From: Porodaedalea pini
Lineage: Eukaryota; Basidiomycota; Agaricomycetes; Hymenochaetales; Hymenochaetaceae
Length of the DNA stretch: 64,000 bases
Assembly (NCBI GenBank): GCA_002794775.1
Contig: NBAY01000016.1
Location: 248,001 to 312,000, forward strand
Reading direction: 5' to 3'
Numbering within the stretch: position 1 is the stretch's first letter; the number at the start of each line of letters is the position of its first letter. Positions 10,301 to 17,300 of this stretch are shown here, piece by piece. The notes under the pieces were generated by a model. That model searched no databases and had not been told where the DNA came from. It worked only from the letters and a program-made list of their open reading frames with translations. The translations under genes were made by a program, and so were the position numbers.

Positions 10301-11013
10301 GCGTAATCGTCGAGGTATGCGGGCCAGGACGCCTTGTCCATTCGCACCTCTCTCATCCTCCCCGTCTCTTTCGCCATCTCCCACACCTTCCGCATGCCGT
10401 CCTCTACAGCCTTCTCCACCACGCATCTGCTCGGGCAGCGAGTGAAGTCGAGCGTCCCCGTCTTCCAGTCGACCTCTGGGTTGTGCCGTCGAAGCCAGTC
10501 GTACCCCAAGAAGATGTTAGACGATGCCAGAGAGGTTACCGCCAGGACGATCCGTTCCTTATGGTGACCGATCGTAAGTTCAACGTCGACGTACTCCTCG
10601 ATTAACCCGGCTTCGTTGTGTGTGCCGTCGGCATTAAGTACCGCAAGGGGTCGGATATATCGTTTCGTCTCCAGCCCATATCGTTCGACGAATCTCACGT
10701 CAATGCACGATCCCGTACATCCCGAATCCACAAGCGCGTGCGCGTCTAACTCCCTCACTTCACCTTCCACGCTGTGCCCGACGTTCAGGAGAAGGTCCAG
10801 CTGGCGTCCGCCAGTTCCTCTCATGAACAGCTGCTCGTGCTCTTCACTTTCTTTCACACCGGTGGGGACTTCGTAATCGGGAAAACCATCAACGTCGTTT
10901 GCATCTACGTATTGTACAGACGGTTGGTTATATTTTAACGGATCCGGATTCGAAGTCCCTTGTTCTTCTCGGTCAGTCGCCCCGATGGCTACGCCTGACC
11001 ACTCGCAAAACCC
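7363..11013 (-). CDS. pol: Gypsy pol polyprotein (protease-RT-RNase H-integrase-chromodomain)
   Basis: Read by -1 frameshift from gag at the slip site 11007-11013; the frame has no ATG near its start. Domains in order: aspartic protease with ALVDSGCTGSCID; reverse transcriptase with KLDLRWGYYNVRI, FGLCNAPATFQ and YLDDILIL; RNase H (FRVEADSSNFALGG, YEIYDKEMLAIV); integrase with an HHCC zinc finger ending CDRCQRTK, the first catalytic Asp in VDLIGELP, the second in HDRGTQFD, and the Glu after NQELEQYL; then a C-terminal chromodomain (EVEKVIDSRLHRGKLQYLVK, WAGYNEPTWQPE). About 1217 codons with no stop. The chromodomain assigns it to the chromoviruses and may steer integration to modified chromatin, although this copy landed in another transposon. 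The stop TAA at 7363-7365 abuts the 3' LTR. Confidence 0.95.
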   Translation of the reverse strand, partial: GFCEWSGVAIGATDREEQGTSNPDPLKYNQPSVQYVDANDVDGFPDYEVPTGVKESEEHEQLFMRGTGGRQLDLLLNVGHSVEGEVRELDAHALVDSGCTGSCIDVRFVERYGLETKRYIRPLAVLNADGTHNEAGLIEEYVDVELTIGHHKERIVLAVTSLASSNIFLGYDWLRRHNPEVDWKTGTLDFTRCPSRCVVEKAVEDGMRKVWEMAKETGRMREVRMDKASWPAYLDDYADVFSEKGFEKLPEHRPWDHVIDLKPDFKPSDCKIYPLTPTEQQSLKDFLDENLKSGRIRRSISPMASPFFFIKKADKSLRPIQDYRKLNDGTIKNKYPLPLIDELVDKVKKAKYITKLDLRWGYYNVRIREGDEWKAAFRTNMGLFEPTVMFFGLCNAPATFQAFVNHIFKELIYANLIIVYLDDILILSETIEEHIDTSRRVLQILRENGLYLKPEKCEFDAKVVKYLGHIIGNGEIKADPAKTEAIANWPVPRNLKQLQQFLGMGNWLRRFIKDYSKVVHPLTSLTGKKDWVWETEQQEAFEELRRRLCSPPVLAIANDEGPFRVEADSSNFALGGVLLQKQEGKWRVIAYRSEALLPAERNYEIYDKEMLAIVSALKEWRQYLLGARHKIEIWSDHANLTYFRSAQKLSYRQARWRTELEEFDFHLEHKSGKTMGKADLLSRKAGYDEGKDDNDDVVFIKDKWLNRGVVRTSREEVLERVGDAQRAQDGSERPTNMVEVDGLWRMKGKVYVPSTMKEAVLRECHDSTLAGHPGSSKTVELVRRDFWWASMFSDVRAYVRGCDRCQRTKALRASRSRPLHPNAIPEGPWEIVTVDLIGELPDSKGHNAICVFVDRFSKQMHAIPTTTKLSAEGMAQLYRDHVFRLHGLPKKIIHDRGTQFDASMMKELYKLLHIEGNPSTAYHPQTDGQTERVNQELEQYLRLFVDHRQSDWKDWLPLAEFAYNNREHSATKMSPFYANTGRHPRSFDTIRTSSANMSAEEFAKHIKETHRAARDNLVKAAEDMKRYHDRTAGASVEYKTGDKVFLDGRNISTDSPTKKLADKWYGPFDIVDKVGASAYKLKLPKRWRKVHPVFNEALLKPAIEPSFESQKQPPPPPPKIVDDEEEYEVEKVIDSRLHRGKLQYLVKWAGYNEPTWQPETDFGENAKEAIAEFYLKHPGAPRKLDIPHQRLRPLFVDTEPDDRDHGWSGRPTLKGG
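10971..11013 (-). promoter_or_regulatory. -1 ribosomal frameshift signal between gag and pol
   Basis: In the gag frame CAG GGT TTT, the sense strand reads G GGT TTT (11013-11007), a canonical X XXY YYZ slippery heptamer. A 6-nt spacer follows, then a perfect 6-bp stem GGTCAG (11000-10995) / CTGACC (10976-10971) around an 18-nt loop. The gag stop is 8 codons after the slip. The pol frame is open from about 11033, so a -1 slip enters it directly. The signal is read from sequence; function is inferred. Confidence 0.7.
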
Positions 11014-12065
11014 TGCGAGTCGACGACCTCTTCGTCATTGTCTTCCTCTTCCACATAGTCCTCCACCGTCGACCTCCGAGTGTCTACGACTTCCTCGAAG
11101 GCCGACTCCTTCATCGCGCCGAGCTCGTCCGCGAGGATGCGACGTTCGCCTGGTGCCATTAGCTCCAGCATGCGCTGGATGATCGGTTTCCCCTGCGGGC
11201 ACTTGTCCTTGAAATGGCCCAGCCCACCGCAGATCCAGCACGCGCGTCGTCGTTGCGCCTCGTTCATTGAGACGTCCATCGGTTGACCAGCGCCGCCGAA
11301 AGTGACGCCGGTCGCGTCGCGTCTGTCGACGTGAGGGGCCGCTACCTGACGGCGAGCCGGGGGTCCTTGTTGTTGCTGTGGGCGAGGCTGAGGTATAAAG
11401 GGGCGGCCTTTTTGGATCGCACGGATCTGTTGTTCGCCGCGATCGATCTCGATAGCCTTGTTTTTCCAGTCCTCGTACTTCGTCGGGACCGGCGTTGATC
11501 TCAGGACTCCACGCACTACTTCGATGTTCATTGCGCGTTTGAGACGATCACAGATGATGCCGTCGTCCTTCAGCTCCGCGCGCTTAATGATGACGTCGAG
11601 CTGCTGGAAGAACTTGTCTGCGGTGAGGTCCTTCTGAACCTTTTCCCGGAATTCCTTCAGCGCTGCCTCCTTGCGATTCGGGTCGTCGAACGAGGCGTCG
11701 AGTCGTTCCTGGAATCTCTCCCAGCTGTCAGTGAAGGTGACGATTCCCGACGTTGTTGACTCCTCGACGTAGTTCTGCGCCCACGTCGCCGCATTACCAC
11801 CCTTCAGGTAGGAGAGAGCCACATAAATTTTACTCTCCGACGTAGGGTATCGGTTCGGGTTCGCGGATACAAAAAGGAGGACTTCACGTCTGAAGTCGAG
11901 GTAGTCGTCGCCACCAGTGAATTCACGTGGTCGGGCGACGTCGATGTTTTGTACCGCAGCGGCGCTAGGGCCCGCTGGGGCGTTTGCGGCTTGGTGAGCA
12001 AAGGCTCCCGCTACAATCGCCGCGATTTGCTCTAGTTGTTGAGTGCTGAAGGTTCCCGTCGACAT
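10989..12065 (-). CDS. gag: Gypsy gag (capsid-nucleocapsid) protein
   Basis: 358 residues from MSTGTFSTQQLEQIAAIVAG. A central retrotransposon gag (capsid) domain includes YLDFRREVLLFVSANPNRYP and TFTDSWERFQERLDASFDDP. One C-terminal zinc knuckle CWICGGLGHFKDKC (C-x2-C-x4-H-x4-C) would bind the element's RNA. An acidic tail precedes the stop at 10989-10991. The final codons overlap the pol frame by about 45 nt, which holds the slippery heptamer. It forms the virus-like particle in which reverse transcription takes place. No stops or frameshifts. Confidence 0.93.
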   Translation of the reverse strand: MSTGTFSTQQLEQIAAIVAGAFAHQAANAPAGPSAAAVQNIDVARPREFTGGDDYLDFRREVLLFVSANPNRYPTSESKIYVALSYLKGGNAATWAQNYVEESTTSGIVTFTDSWERFQERLDASFDDPNRKEAALKEFREKVQKDLTADKFFQQLDVIIKRAELKDDGIICDRLKRAMNIEVVRGVLRSTPVPTKYEDWKNKAIEIDRGEQQIRAIQKGRPFIPQPRPQQQQGPPARRQVAAPHVDRRDATGVTFGGAGQPMDVSMNEAQRRRACWICGGLGHFKDKCPQGKPIIQRMLELMAPGERRILADELGAMKESAFEEVVDTRRSTVEDYVEEEDNDEEVVDSQGFASGQA

Positions 12066-12773
12066 CGTTGTTCTAGACGTGTCCGTTTGTTGCTCCGGGG
12101 GGGTCGGTGGTGACGAATCTCGTCGCGCCTCTCTATACGGTCCTGGGATTGGTGGGAGAATGGTCGACGTCGAAAGTGATGGCGAATTCGGGGTTGTCTG
12201 GTCTATCGATGCAGGAGCCCACTTTAATCTCCTTCCTCCTTCAAGCGTCGAATACCAAAGTCCTCTTTCGTGACGCCACCAGATAACGTATTCAACGCCT
12301 TCTCGAGTGATCGTGAACCAGGAACGACGTTCCTCGTTGTACCAGGAGCGAGGCGGGAGAGCACGGCGTTGTTCCTCGTCGAGATCTATGTTGACGATGG
12401 AGGAGGAACAGGGAGGGGTTGGTTGTCCGGATGTACGTTACGCTGACGGAGGACAGGTTCGTCGGCGAGTTTGATGACCACACGGAAGGAGGCGACCGAG
12501 ATCACAATTGACAACGACGTCGATGACTGTACACGGTGTGTTACCCACGTCCAGGTCAGATGGTTCCTCCACCAGAGGGAGAGGCGGAGAGCCAGGGTCG
12601 GGAAAAGTCGGGTGTTAGTTTATGTAATACACGAACGTCCGAAAACGTCCGGGCAGGGTCGAGGGTTATCGTTTGGGGGGTTTACACGTCAAGTCCGTCG
12701 AGGGGAGCGCTCCTCTAGACCGAGTGAAGGCGGGTCGACAGCGACGACGTACGCTGGGGATGAGCCTGGGTGG

Positions 12774-12784
12774 GTTCTGCTTTT
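12774..12784 (-). other. Primer-binding site for self-priming (AAAAGCAGAAC)
   Basis: One base downstream of the 5' LTR, the sense strand has AAAAGCAGAAC. It is perfectly complementary over 11 nt to GTTCTGCTTTT inside the LTR (12993-12983), which lies about 33 nt after a TATA box and so is the likely 5' end of the transcript. This matches the layout known for Tf1 of fission yeast. A tRNA-type site would start TGG here; it does not. Confidence 0.75.
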
Positions 12785-12785
12785 A

Positions 12786-13227
12786 TGTTAGGCGGGAGTC
12801 CGGGAGACGACTCGGACTGGGCAGGCCTCGGTTGACTGTCGTCTGGGACGTGCTATACTCGAGCGTAGACTCGGGACACGCTTACTCAGGCTAGGTCGTC
12901 ACGGAGGTAAGAGGATTAATACAATGTACTCTACTACAGGAGGGGGACACGGTCTCACCTAGGTCGTCACGGAGGTAAGAGGAAAAGCAGAACAGGTGTT
13001 CAGATGCGATTCCTCTTCCTTATATACAGTGATCACCTCGTGAGAACTGGTTGCCCCATTGTCTAGGATTATATAATGGGGGCAGAATGGAATGAATGAA
13101 GGTCGTGTGAATGAAGTGTGGGAAATGATTGGTCCGATGATTAAATATAATGAAAAGGAGCGATTTAAAATAAAAGGAAATGGTAAAAGGAAAAAATAGA
13201 GAAAAGGTGAAAGTTCAGGTTCTAACA
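12786..13227 (-). repeat. 5' LTR of the gypsy chromovirus (442 bp)
   Basis: Same sequence as 6921-7362, TG...CA ends, followed on the right by the target duplication CTAAT (13228-13232). It drives transcription toward lower coordinates. Its 25-bp internal direct repeat is at 12891-12915 and 12959-12983. Confidence 0.95.
12983..13026 (-). promoter_or_regulatory. LTR core promoter: TATA box and predicted start/self-primer
   Basis: Sense strand has TATATAA at 13026-13020. About 33 nt later comes GTTCTGCTTTT (12993-12983), the self-primer. If transcription starts at 12993, the first 11 nt of the RNA pair with the primer-binding site. The start position is inferred from TATA spacing. Confidence 0.6.
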
Positions 13228-13232
13228 CTAAT

Positions 13233-16200
13233 ACGATCTCAGTTTTTTCTCTTAATCTTCGCAATTCAATCCCTACCTTTGACTACTTGCTTCGCGCCTT
13301 TTCTTCCAGTCACTCTTCCCCGGACATTATCTGTTTTCAAGAAATCCCTACCATTCATTCCATCATTCCTTCTAAATTTTCGCCCTCTGGTACCCGCGTT
13401 TTCAATCTACACAACTTTTCACCTTATATTGCCTTCCGCCCTTCCTCTTCTGAGAAACCCAAGTGTTGTACACTTATACACCCCCGCATCATTCATCGTG
13501 TTTCCCTTTACACCCCGGGCGCTTCGTCCCCCAACATTACAGTCATCTCAATTTTTCGGGGTGACCTATCCCCTCTTTTACTTTGGAACGTCTACAGTTC
13601 CCCATCTCTTCACGAATTCGAGAACCCCTTTCCTTCACTTGACCTTCCTTCTAACATCCTTATAGGAGACTTTAACCACCATGCAGAACTCTGGTCTTTC
13701 CCAGAGCAATCTGACGCGTTCTCTCGCTCAACAGCGCTTGTTGACTGGATCAACAATAATCGCTTAATCGTTTGCAATCCCCCTTATCAACACACGTATT
13801 TCAACCGTTCATCCGGGTCTAAATCTATCATTGACCTTATTATTGCCTCGGACGATCTCGCCCCTTCTTTATTGGAACGCGCCTCTGTTTCAGACTCTTC
13901 CCTTGACATTGCGTCGGACCACCTTCCTATCCGTTTCTTGTTCAATGTTAATGACTTCGCTGCCCCCCAACAGCACCCCCTTCGCTCAATTCGTTTTCGA
14001 GACTTACCCTCTTTCATTGGAGAATTTTGCGATTCTAATATGTTCCCATTTTCTCTAAATGGTATCGAAACCCCGAAGGCGCTGGACAACCTTCTTTTCT
14101 CTCTTCATTCTACCTTGTCGGACTTTGCCACTTCCTTTCTTCACAGGCGAAAACCTCGATCTTACTTCAGCCCCAACAACTGGTGGTCCGAAGCATGCAC
14201 AAAATTGTATCGCGAGCACTGTCGTAACCCGTGCCCAGAGTCAAAAGCACTCCTGCATACAGAGATCACTCGAGCCAAAAATGTGTTCTTCGGTTCGCGC
14301 CTTCAACAATCCGATACGCGGTCTGCCTGGCGCAATCAGTACTTAGGCATGGCGCGGTGCCGAGCTCCAATCGGCGCGCTCCGCATGTCAAACGGATCGT
14401 TCACCTTGACAGAATCCGATAAAGCGTCCCTCTTCTGCGAGACGTTTTTTCCCCCGTTATCGAACACTCCAGAGGTCATTGGTCTTCCCGACCTTTCGGA
14501 GTTCCGTCCCATCGAGTTGAAGGACGTACATGCTGCCCTTCAGGGCGTCGATTGCGAAACAAGTCCTGGCAATAGCCACATCTCGTACAAACATTTGGAG
14601 CTCCTTATCGAGCATCGCGGTCAATTTTTCGCCGATCTTTTTACTTTATGTTTGCAAATGGGTCATTTCCCTTTTCCTTTTAAAATGTCACTCGTTACCT
14701 TCATTCCTAAACCCAAACGTTCTGACTTTTCCGTCCCAAGAGCGTTCCGTCCTATAACCTTGGTTGACACCATTGGCAAACTTTTCGAGCGCATTCTTTT
14801 TAATTTCCTTCAACCCTTTTTTGAACTTAATAATCTTCTTCCCGACGCCCAACATGGGTGCCGAAAACATCGCTCTTCTCTTACCGGTTGTTACGCTTTA
14901 CTCTCGTCCATTCTATCTCAACCTTTTGTTGTAAACGGCAGCGACGGGCTTAATCAATTACACCTTCGCCACCGCTATTTTATCACTTCTATCTTGACTA
15001 TTGACATTCAAGGTTTTTTTGACAATATTTCCCATAATCGCCTTCTTTCAAAACTTATTCATTCCAAAGTTCATCCCAACATCATTCGGGTTTTATCGGG
15101 CTGGCTCAGAGACTGGCCCATTTCGCTTTCTTTTAACAATTTCGTTTCCCCTCCATTCGTCAAACCCAACCGGGGAGTTCCCCAAGGGTCCCCATTATCT
15201 CCTCTCATTTCAATATTCGCTGCTGCTGATGTTATCACGGCCTATAACTCTCGCTTTGGCCCACATCGCCCTTTACTTGCTTATATGGACGATCATCTTC
15301 TTTACGCTCGTTCACATAACATTCACACTAATTTAGTGCGCCTCTGTAACCAATTTCAATTTATTTCCCTTCAATTCCAATCCCTTGGCTTGTTTATTGA
15401 TCCTGATGCCATCGAACTACTACACATTCTTCCTCATCCCAGAATCGCAAATTATACCTTTCAATCCTTTCTAACGAACTCTCCTTCATCTTCTAGCGCG
15501 GCGTTATCCTTACCAAACAACCGTGTCATTCCCCCTTTACGCCATCTTACCTGGCTGGGTGTTATTCTTTCATACGACTTGTCCCCCAAGCTTCACTTCG
15601 AATCCCGGGCCAACAAAGCCCTTTCCACCCTTCATCAACGTTCTTTTCTTTTCAATCAGACCAACGGCGCATATTTTCAGTACGCGCGCCTTTTGTATTT
15701 CGGTCTAATCCGTTCTGTCGCCATTTACGGCACCGTCCTCTTCCCCGAGTCCCCATTTCTTTCAATTCTTCAAAAAACCCAACATCGTTTTCTGCACTTA
15801 GTTTTCAATCGTACCATCCATCCAAGTGTGGCGGAATCTTTCTTATCTTGCCCACCTCTTCCACTGTTTATTCAACTTCTTTCTCAACGCTTTCTTCTCT
15901 CCTACTTCTCCCATTCTTCGCATCCACCCATTCCAAATCAATATCTATTGTCCTCGCTTCTTCCCAATATTACGATCCCTAAAGTTTTGTCTTTCCCTAA
16001 CTTTACTCCTATTCATTCACGCCTTATCATGACTCCTATTCCTTTGTCTTCACAACGTCAACTCGCTATCCGCAATTTCAACTCTTTCTTTCTACATCCC
16101 CCTCCCTACCAATATTTTATCTTTACAGATGGCTCCATCATCCCTCAGGCCGACGGCTCCCTCAATGGCAGCCACGGGTTCGTTATCATGCATAATCACC

Positions 16201-17048
16201 TGGAACTTGCTGTCTTTTCTTCAGCAGCGCACTCTCGTTCAAACATCCTATTTGAAGAGCAGGAAGCGCTCATCGCAGCCATGCGACGTATCTCAACTCT
16301 TCTTTCGAAATGCTTCACACCCGTTCATATCCATATCGTCTCGGATTCGCTCAATTGCGTCCAGCTTATTTTCTCCAACGATGCTCGGCATGCGGATTTT
16401 ATCATTCTTTTCCGCCGTCTATGTGGAATTTTCCTCGCCCTACACCACGAGGCCTTGCACATCACGGTCCAGTGGCTCCCATCTCATCGCGGAGTCCTGG
16501 GCAATTCTAAAGCTGACAAGCTGGCTAAAGACGCCGCTACCAACCCACTTCACGAGACTATACCGGAATCGCTCCCAAATTTGAAGGTGCAAGTACAGCT
16601 TGACCTTGTTCATGACTGGAAAGCCAACATCATAAATCTACGCGGACATCGCTCCATCCTCGAGCCGTCCTCCTTCATCCTTCACCCAACGCGATCCCTA
16701 CACCCATTTTTGAAGCTTTCCCCAAAGAAGAGGATACATCGCACAGTTCTATCGCGCACTGTCAGCCTGATGCTGAACACGCTTGATTTGCATGATCGAA
16801 ACCTACAACCGCGTTGTCCAGACCTGTTGTGCCTCAAGCACGATGTCCATCATATTCTTAATTGCTGTCCTTTTTTCGCACTTGTTCGAAACGGTCTCTT
16901 TCGTCAACGATCCTTACCCTTAATGTTTGTTGAATGGTCTCGTCCAAATAATTTCCTCCTTCTCCTACATTTCGCTTACTTTTCATTCCGTCGCCCTCCG
17001 GACAGTATGCCCTTATTATCTGATTTACCACCCTCATTTTACCTTTAG
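13233..17048 (+). CDS. LINE ORF2: endonuclease-reverse transcriptase-RNase H
   Basis: Main body of ORF2 (1272 codons including the stop here, plus five codons at 6906-6920). Domains: apurinic-type endonuclease (PDIICFQEIP, ILIGDFNHHAELW, ASDHLPIRF); reverse transcriptase (VTFIPKPKRSD, AFRPITLVDTIGKLFERIL, LTIDIQGFFDNISHNRLLSK, RGVPQGSPLSPL, and YMDD in the active site); RNase H (FIFTDGSI, a Glu in LFEEQEALIAAM, HIVSDSLNC, WLPSHRGVLGNSKADKLAKD); and a C-terminal CPDLLCLKHDVHHILNCCPF zinc-like motif. It nicks the target and copies RNA at the nick. The endonuclease plus RNase H layout fits Tad/I-type LINEs. Intact apart from the LTR insertion near its start, which removes its normal initiation. 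Confidence 0.95.
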   Translation, partial: TISVFSLNLRNSIPTFDYLLRAFSSSHSSPDIICFQEIPTIHSIIPSKFSPSGTRVFNLHNFSPYIAFRPSSSEKPKCCTLIHPRIIHRVSLYTPGASSPNITVISIFRGDLSPLLLWNVYSSPSLHEFENPFPSLDLPSNILIGDFNHHAELWSFPEQSDAFSRSTALVDWINNNRLIVCNPPYQHTYFNRSSGSKSIIDLIIASDDLAPSLLERASVSDSSLDIASDHLPIRFLFNVNDFAAPQQHPLRSIRFRDLPSFIGEFCDSNMFPFSLNGIETPKALDNLLFSLHSTLSDFATSFLHRRKPRSYFSPNNWWSEACTKLYREHCRNPCPESKALLHTEITRAKNVFFGSRLQQSDTRSAWRNQYLGMARCRAPIGALRMSNGSFTLTESDKASLFCETFFPPLSNTPEVIGLPDLSEFRPIELKDVHAALQGVDCETSPGNSHISYKHLELLIEHRGQFFADLFTLCLQMGHFPFPFKMSLVTFIPKPKRSDFSVPRAFRPITLVDTIGKLFERILFNFLQPFFELNNLLPDAQHGCRKHRSSLTGCYALLSSILSQPFVVNGSDGLNQLHLRHRYFITSILTIDIQGFFDNISHNRLLSKLIHSKVHPNIIRVLSGWLRDWPISLSFNNFVSPPFVKPNRGVPQGSPLSPLISIFAAADVITAYNSRFGPHRPLLAYMDDHLLYARSHNIHTNLVRLCNQFQFISLQFQSLGLFIDPDAIELLHILPHPRIANYTFQSFLTNSPSSSSAALSLPNNRVIPPLRHLTWLGVILSYDLSPKLHFESRANKALSTLHQRSFLFNQTNGAYFQYARLLYFGLIRSVAIYGTVLFPESPFLSILQKTQHRFLHLVFNRTIHPSVAESFLSCPPLPLFIQLLSQRFLLSYFSHSSHPPIPNQYLLSSLLPNITIPKVLSFPNFTPIHSRLIMTPIPLSSQRQLAIRNFNSFFLHPPPYQYFIFTDGSIIPQADGSLNGSHGFVIMHNHLELAVFSSAAHSRSNILFEEQEALIAAMRRISTLLSKCFTPVHIHIVSDSLNCVQLIFSNDARHADFIILFRRLCGIFLALHHEALHITVQWLPSHRGVLGNSKADKLAKDAATNPLHETIPESLPNLKVQVQLDLVHDWKANIINLRGHRSILEPSSFILHPTRSLHPFLKLSPKKRIHRTVLSRTVSLMLNTLDLHDRNLQPRCPDLLCLKHDVHHILNCCPFFALVRNGLFRQRSLPLMFVEWSRPNNFLLLLHFAYFSFRRPPDSMPLLSDLPPSFYL

Positions 17049-17192
17049 TAATGATCCATTTCCACTACTACATTTCTCATTCCCTTTCACCGAACACCCG
17101 CATTCACGCTCTACGTAGTTTCCTCTTTGGCTCGGTTTCGGTTTCCCTGCGGTTGGCGGTCTGTTAGTAGTAGATAGCAGATATTATAAACA
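17049..17192 (+). other. LINE 3' untranslated region
   Basis: Follows the ORF2 stop. It ends with a TAG-rich stretch (TTAGTAGTAGATAGCAG) and ATATTATAAA directly before the proposed target duplication. The truncated LINE at 20969-21482 ends with a related TAG/GTAG-rich stretch and ATATTACAA, so this is probably the element's 3' recognition end rather than a poly(A) tail. Confidence 0.5.
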
Positions 17193-17201
17193 AGATGGCA
17201 C
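17193..17201. repeat. Right target-site duplication of the LINE (AGATGGCAC)
   Basis: Exact 9-bp match to 4590-4598. It contains the ATG of the short upstream ORF of eIF3h and runs into a CACGTG palindrome (17199-17204). Confidence 0.55.
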
Positions 17202-17275
17202 GTGACCTCGTGGCGAGAAATCTTTTGCTCGACGCCGCCGCGCGGAATGACAAGGACGCAGCTAAGGACGCGTAG
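17195..17275 (+). CDS. Short upstream ORF in the eIF3h leader (26 aa)
   Basis: ATG at 17195, stop TAG at 17273-17275, 25 bp before the eIF3h ATG at 17301. It encodes MARDLVARNLLLDAA... rich in Ala, Asp, Arg and Lys. Nothing links it to a known protein. If it is in the transcript it would be a typical translational uORF. I see no TATA box between it and the LINE end. Confidence 0.3.
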   Translation: MARDLVARNLLLDAAARNDKDAAKDA

Positions 17276-17300
17276 ACTCTGATAAAACCTTTCAGAGATC

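Larger units (their letters stand above)
6921..13227 (-). mobile_element. Complete Ty3/gypsy chromovirus LTR retrotransposon
   Basis: 6307-bp element in minus orientation: 5' LTR 12786-13227, self-primer binding site, gag, -1 frameshift signal, pol (protease, RT, RNase H, integrase, chromodomain), polypurine tract, 3' LTR 6921-7362. It is flanked by a 5-bp target duplication CTAAT (6916-6920 and 13228-13232), as expected of gypsy integrases. LTRs are 442 bp each, start TGTTAG and end CTAACA, and I found no difference between them by eye. With both frames open, the insertion looks very recent and possibly autonomous. It inserted into ORF2 of the surrounding LINE. The chromodomain and 11-nt self-priming site point to the Tf1/sushi group of chromoviruses. 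Confidence 0.95.
4599..17192 (+). mobile_element. Full-length Tad-like non-LTR retrotransposon (LINE), interrupted by a gypsy element
   Basis: Autonomous LINE with ORF1 (gag-like, zinc knuckles) and ORF2 (AP endonuclease, reverse transcriptase, RNase H, C-terminal Cys/His motif). A 9-bp direct repeat AGATGGCAC lies at 4590-4598 and 17193-17201 and is the probable target-site duplication; it sets these limits. The right limit is supported by a truncated copy at 20969-21482, which ends in a similar 3' sequence (ATATTACAA there, ATATTATAAA here) directly before its own duplication. No poly(A) tail. Both ORFs are free of stops and frameshifts apart from the nested LTR element at 6921-13227, so the LINE was probably young when it was hit. 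It sits between the divergent zinc transporter and eIF3h genes. Confidence 0.8.

Noticed and set aside
12760..12785. tRNA-type primer-binding site next to the 5' LTR
   Set aside because: The sequence adjoining the LTR does not start TGG, whereas an 11-nt self-complement fits perfectly.
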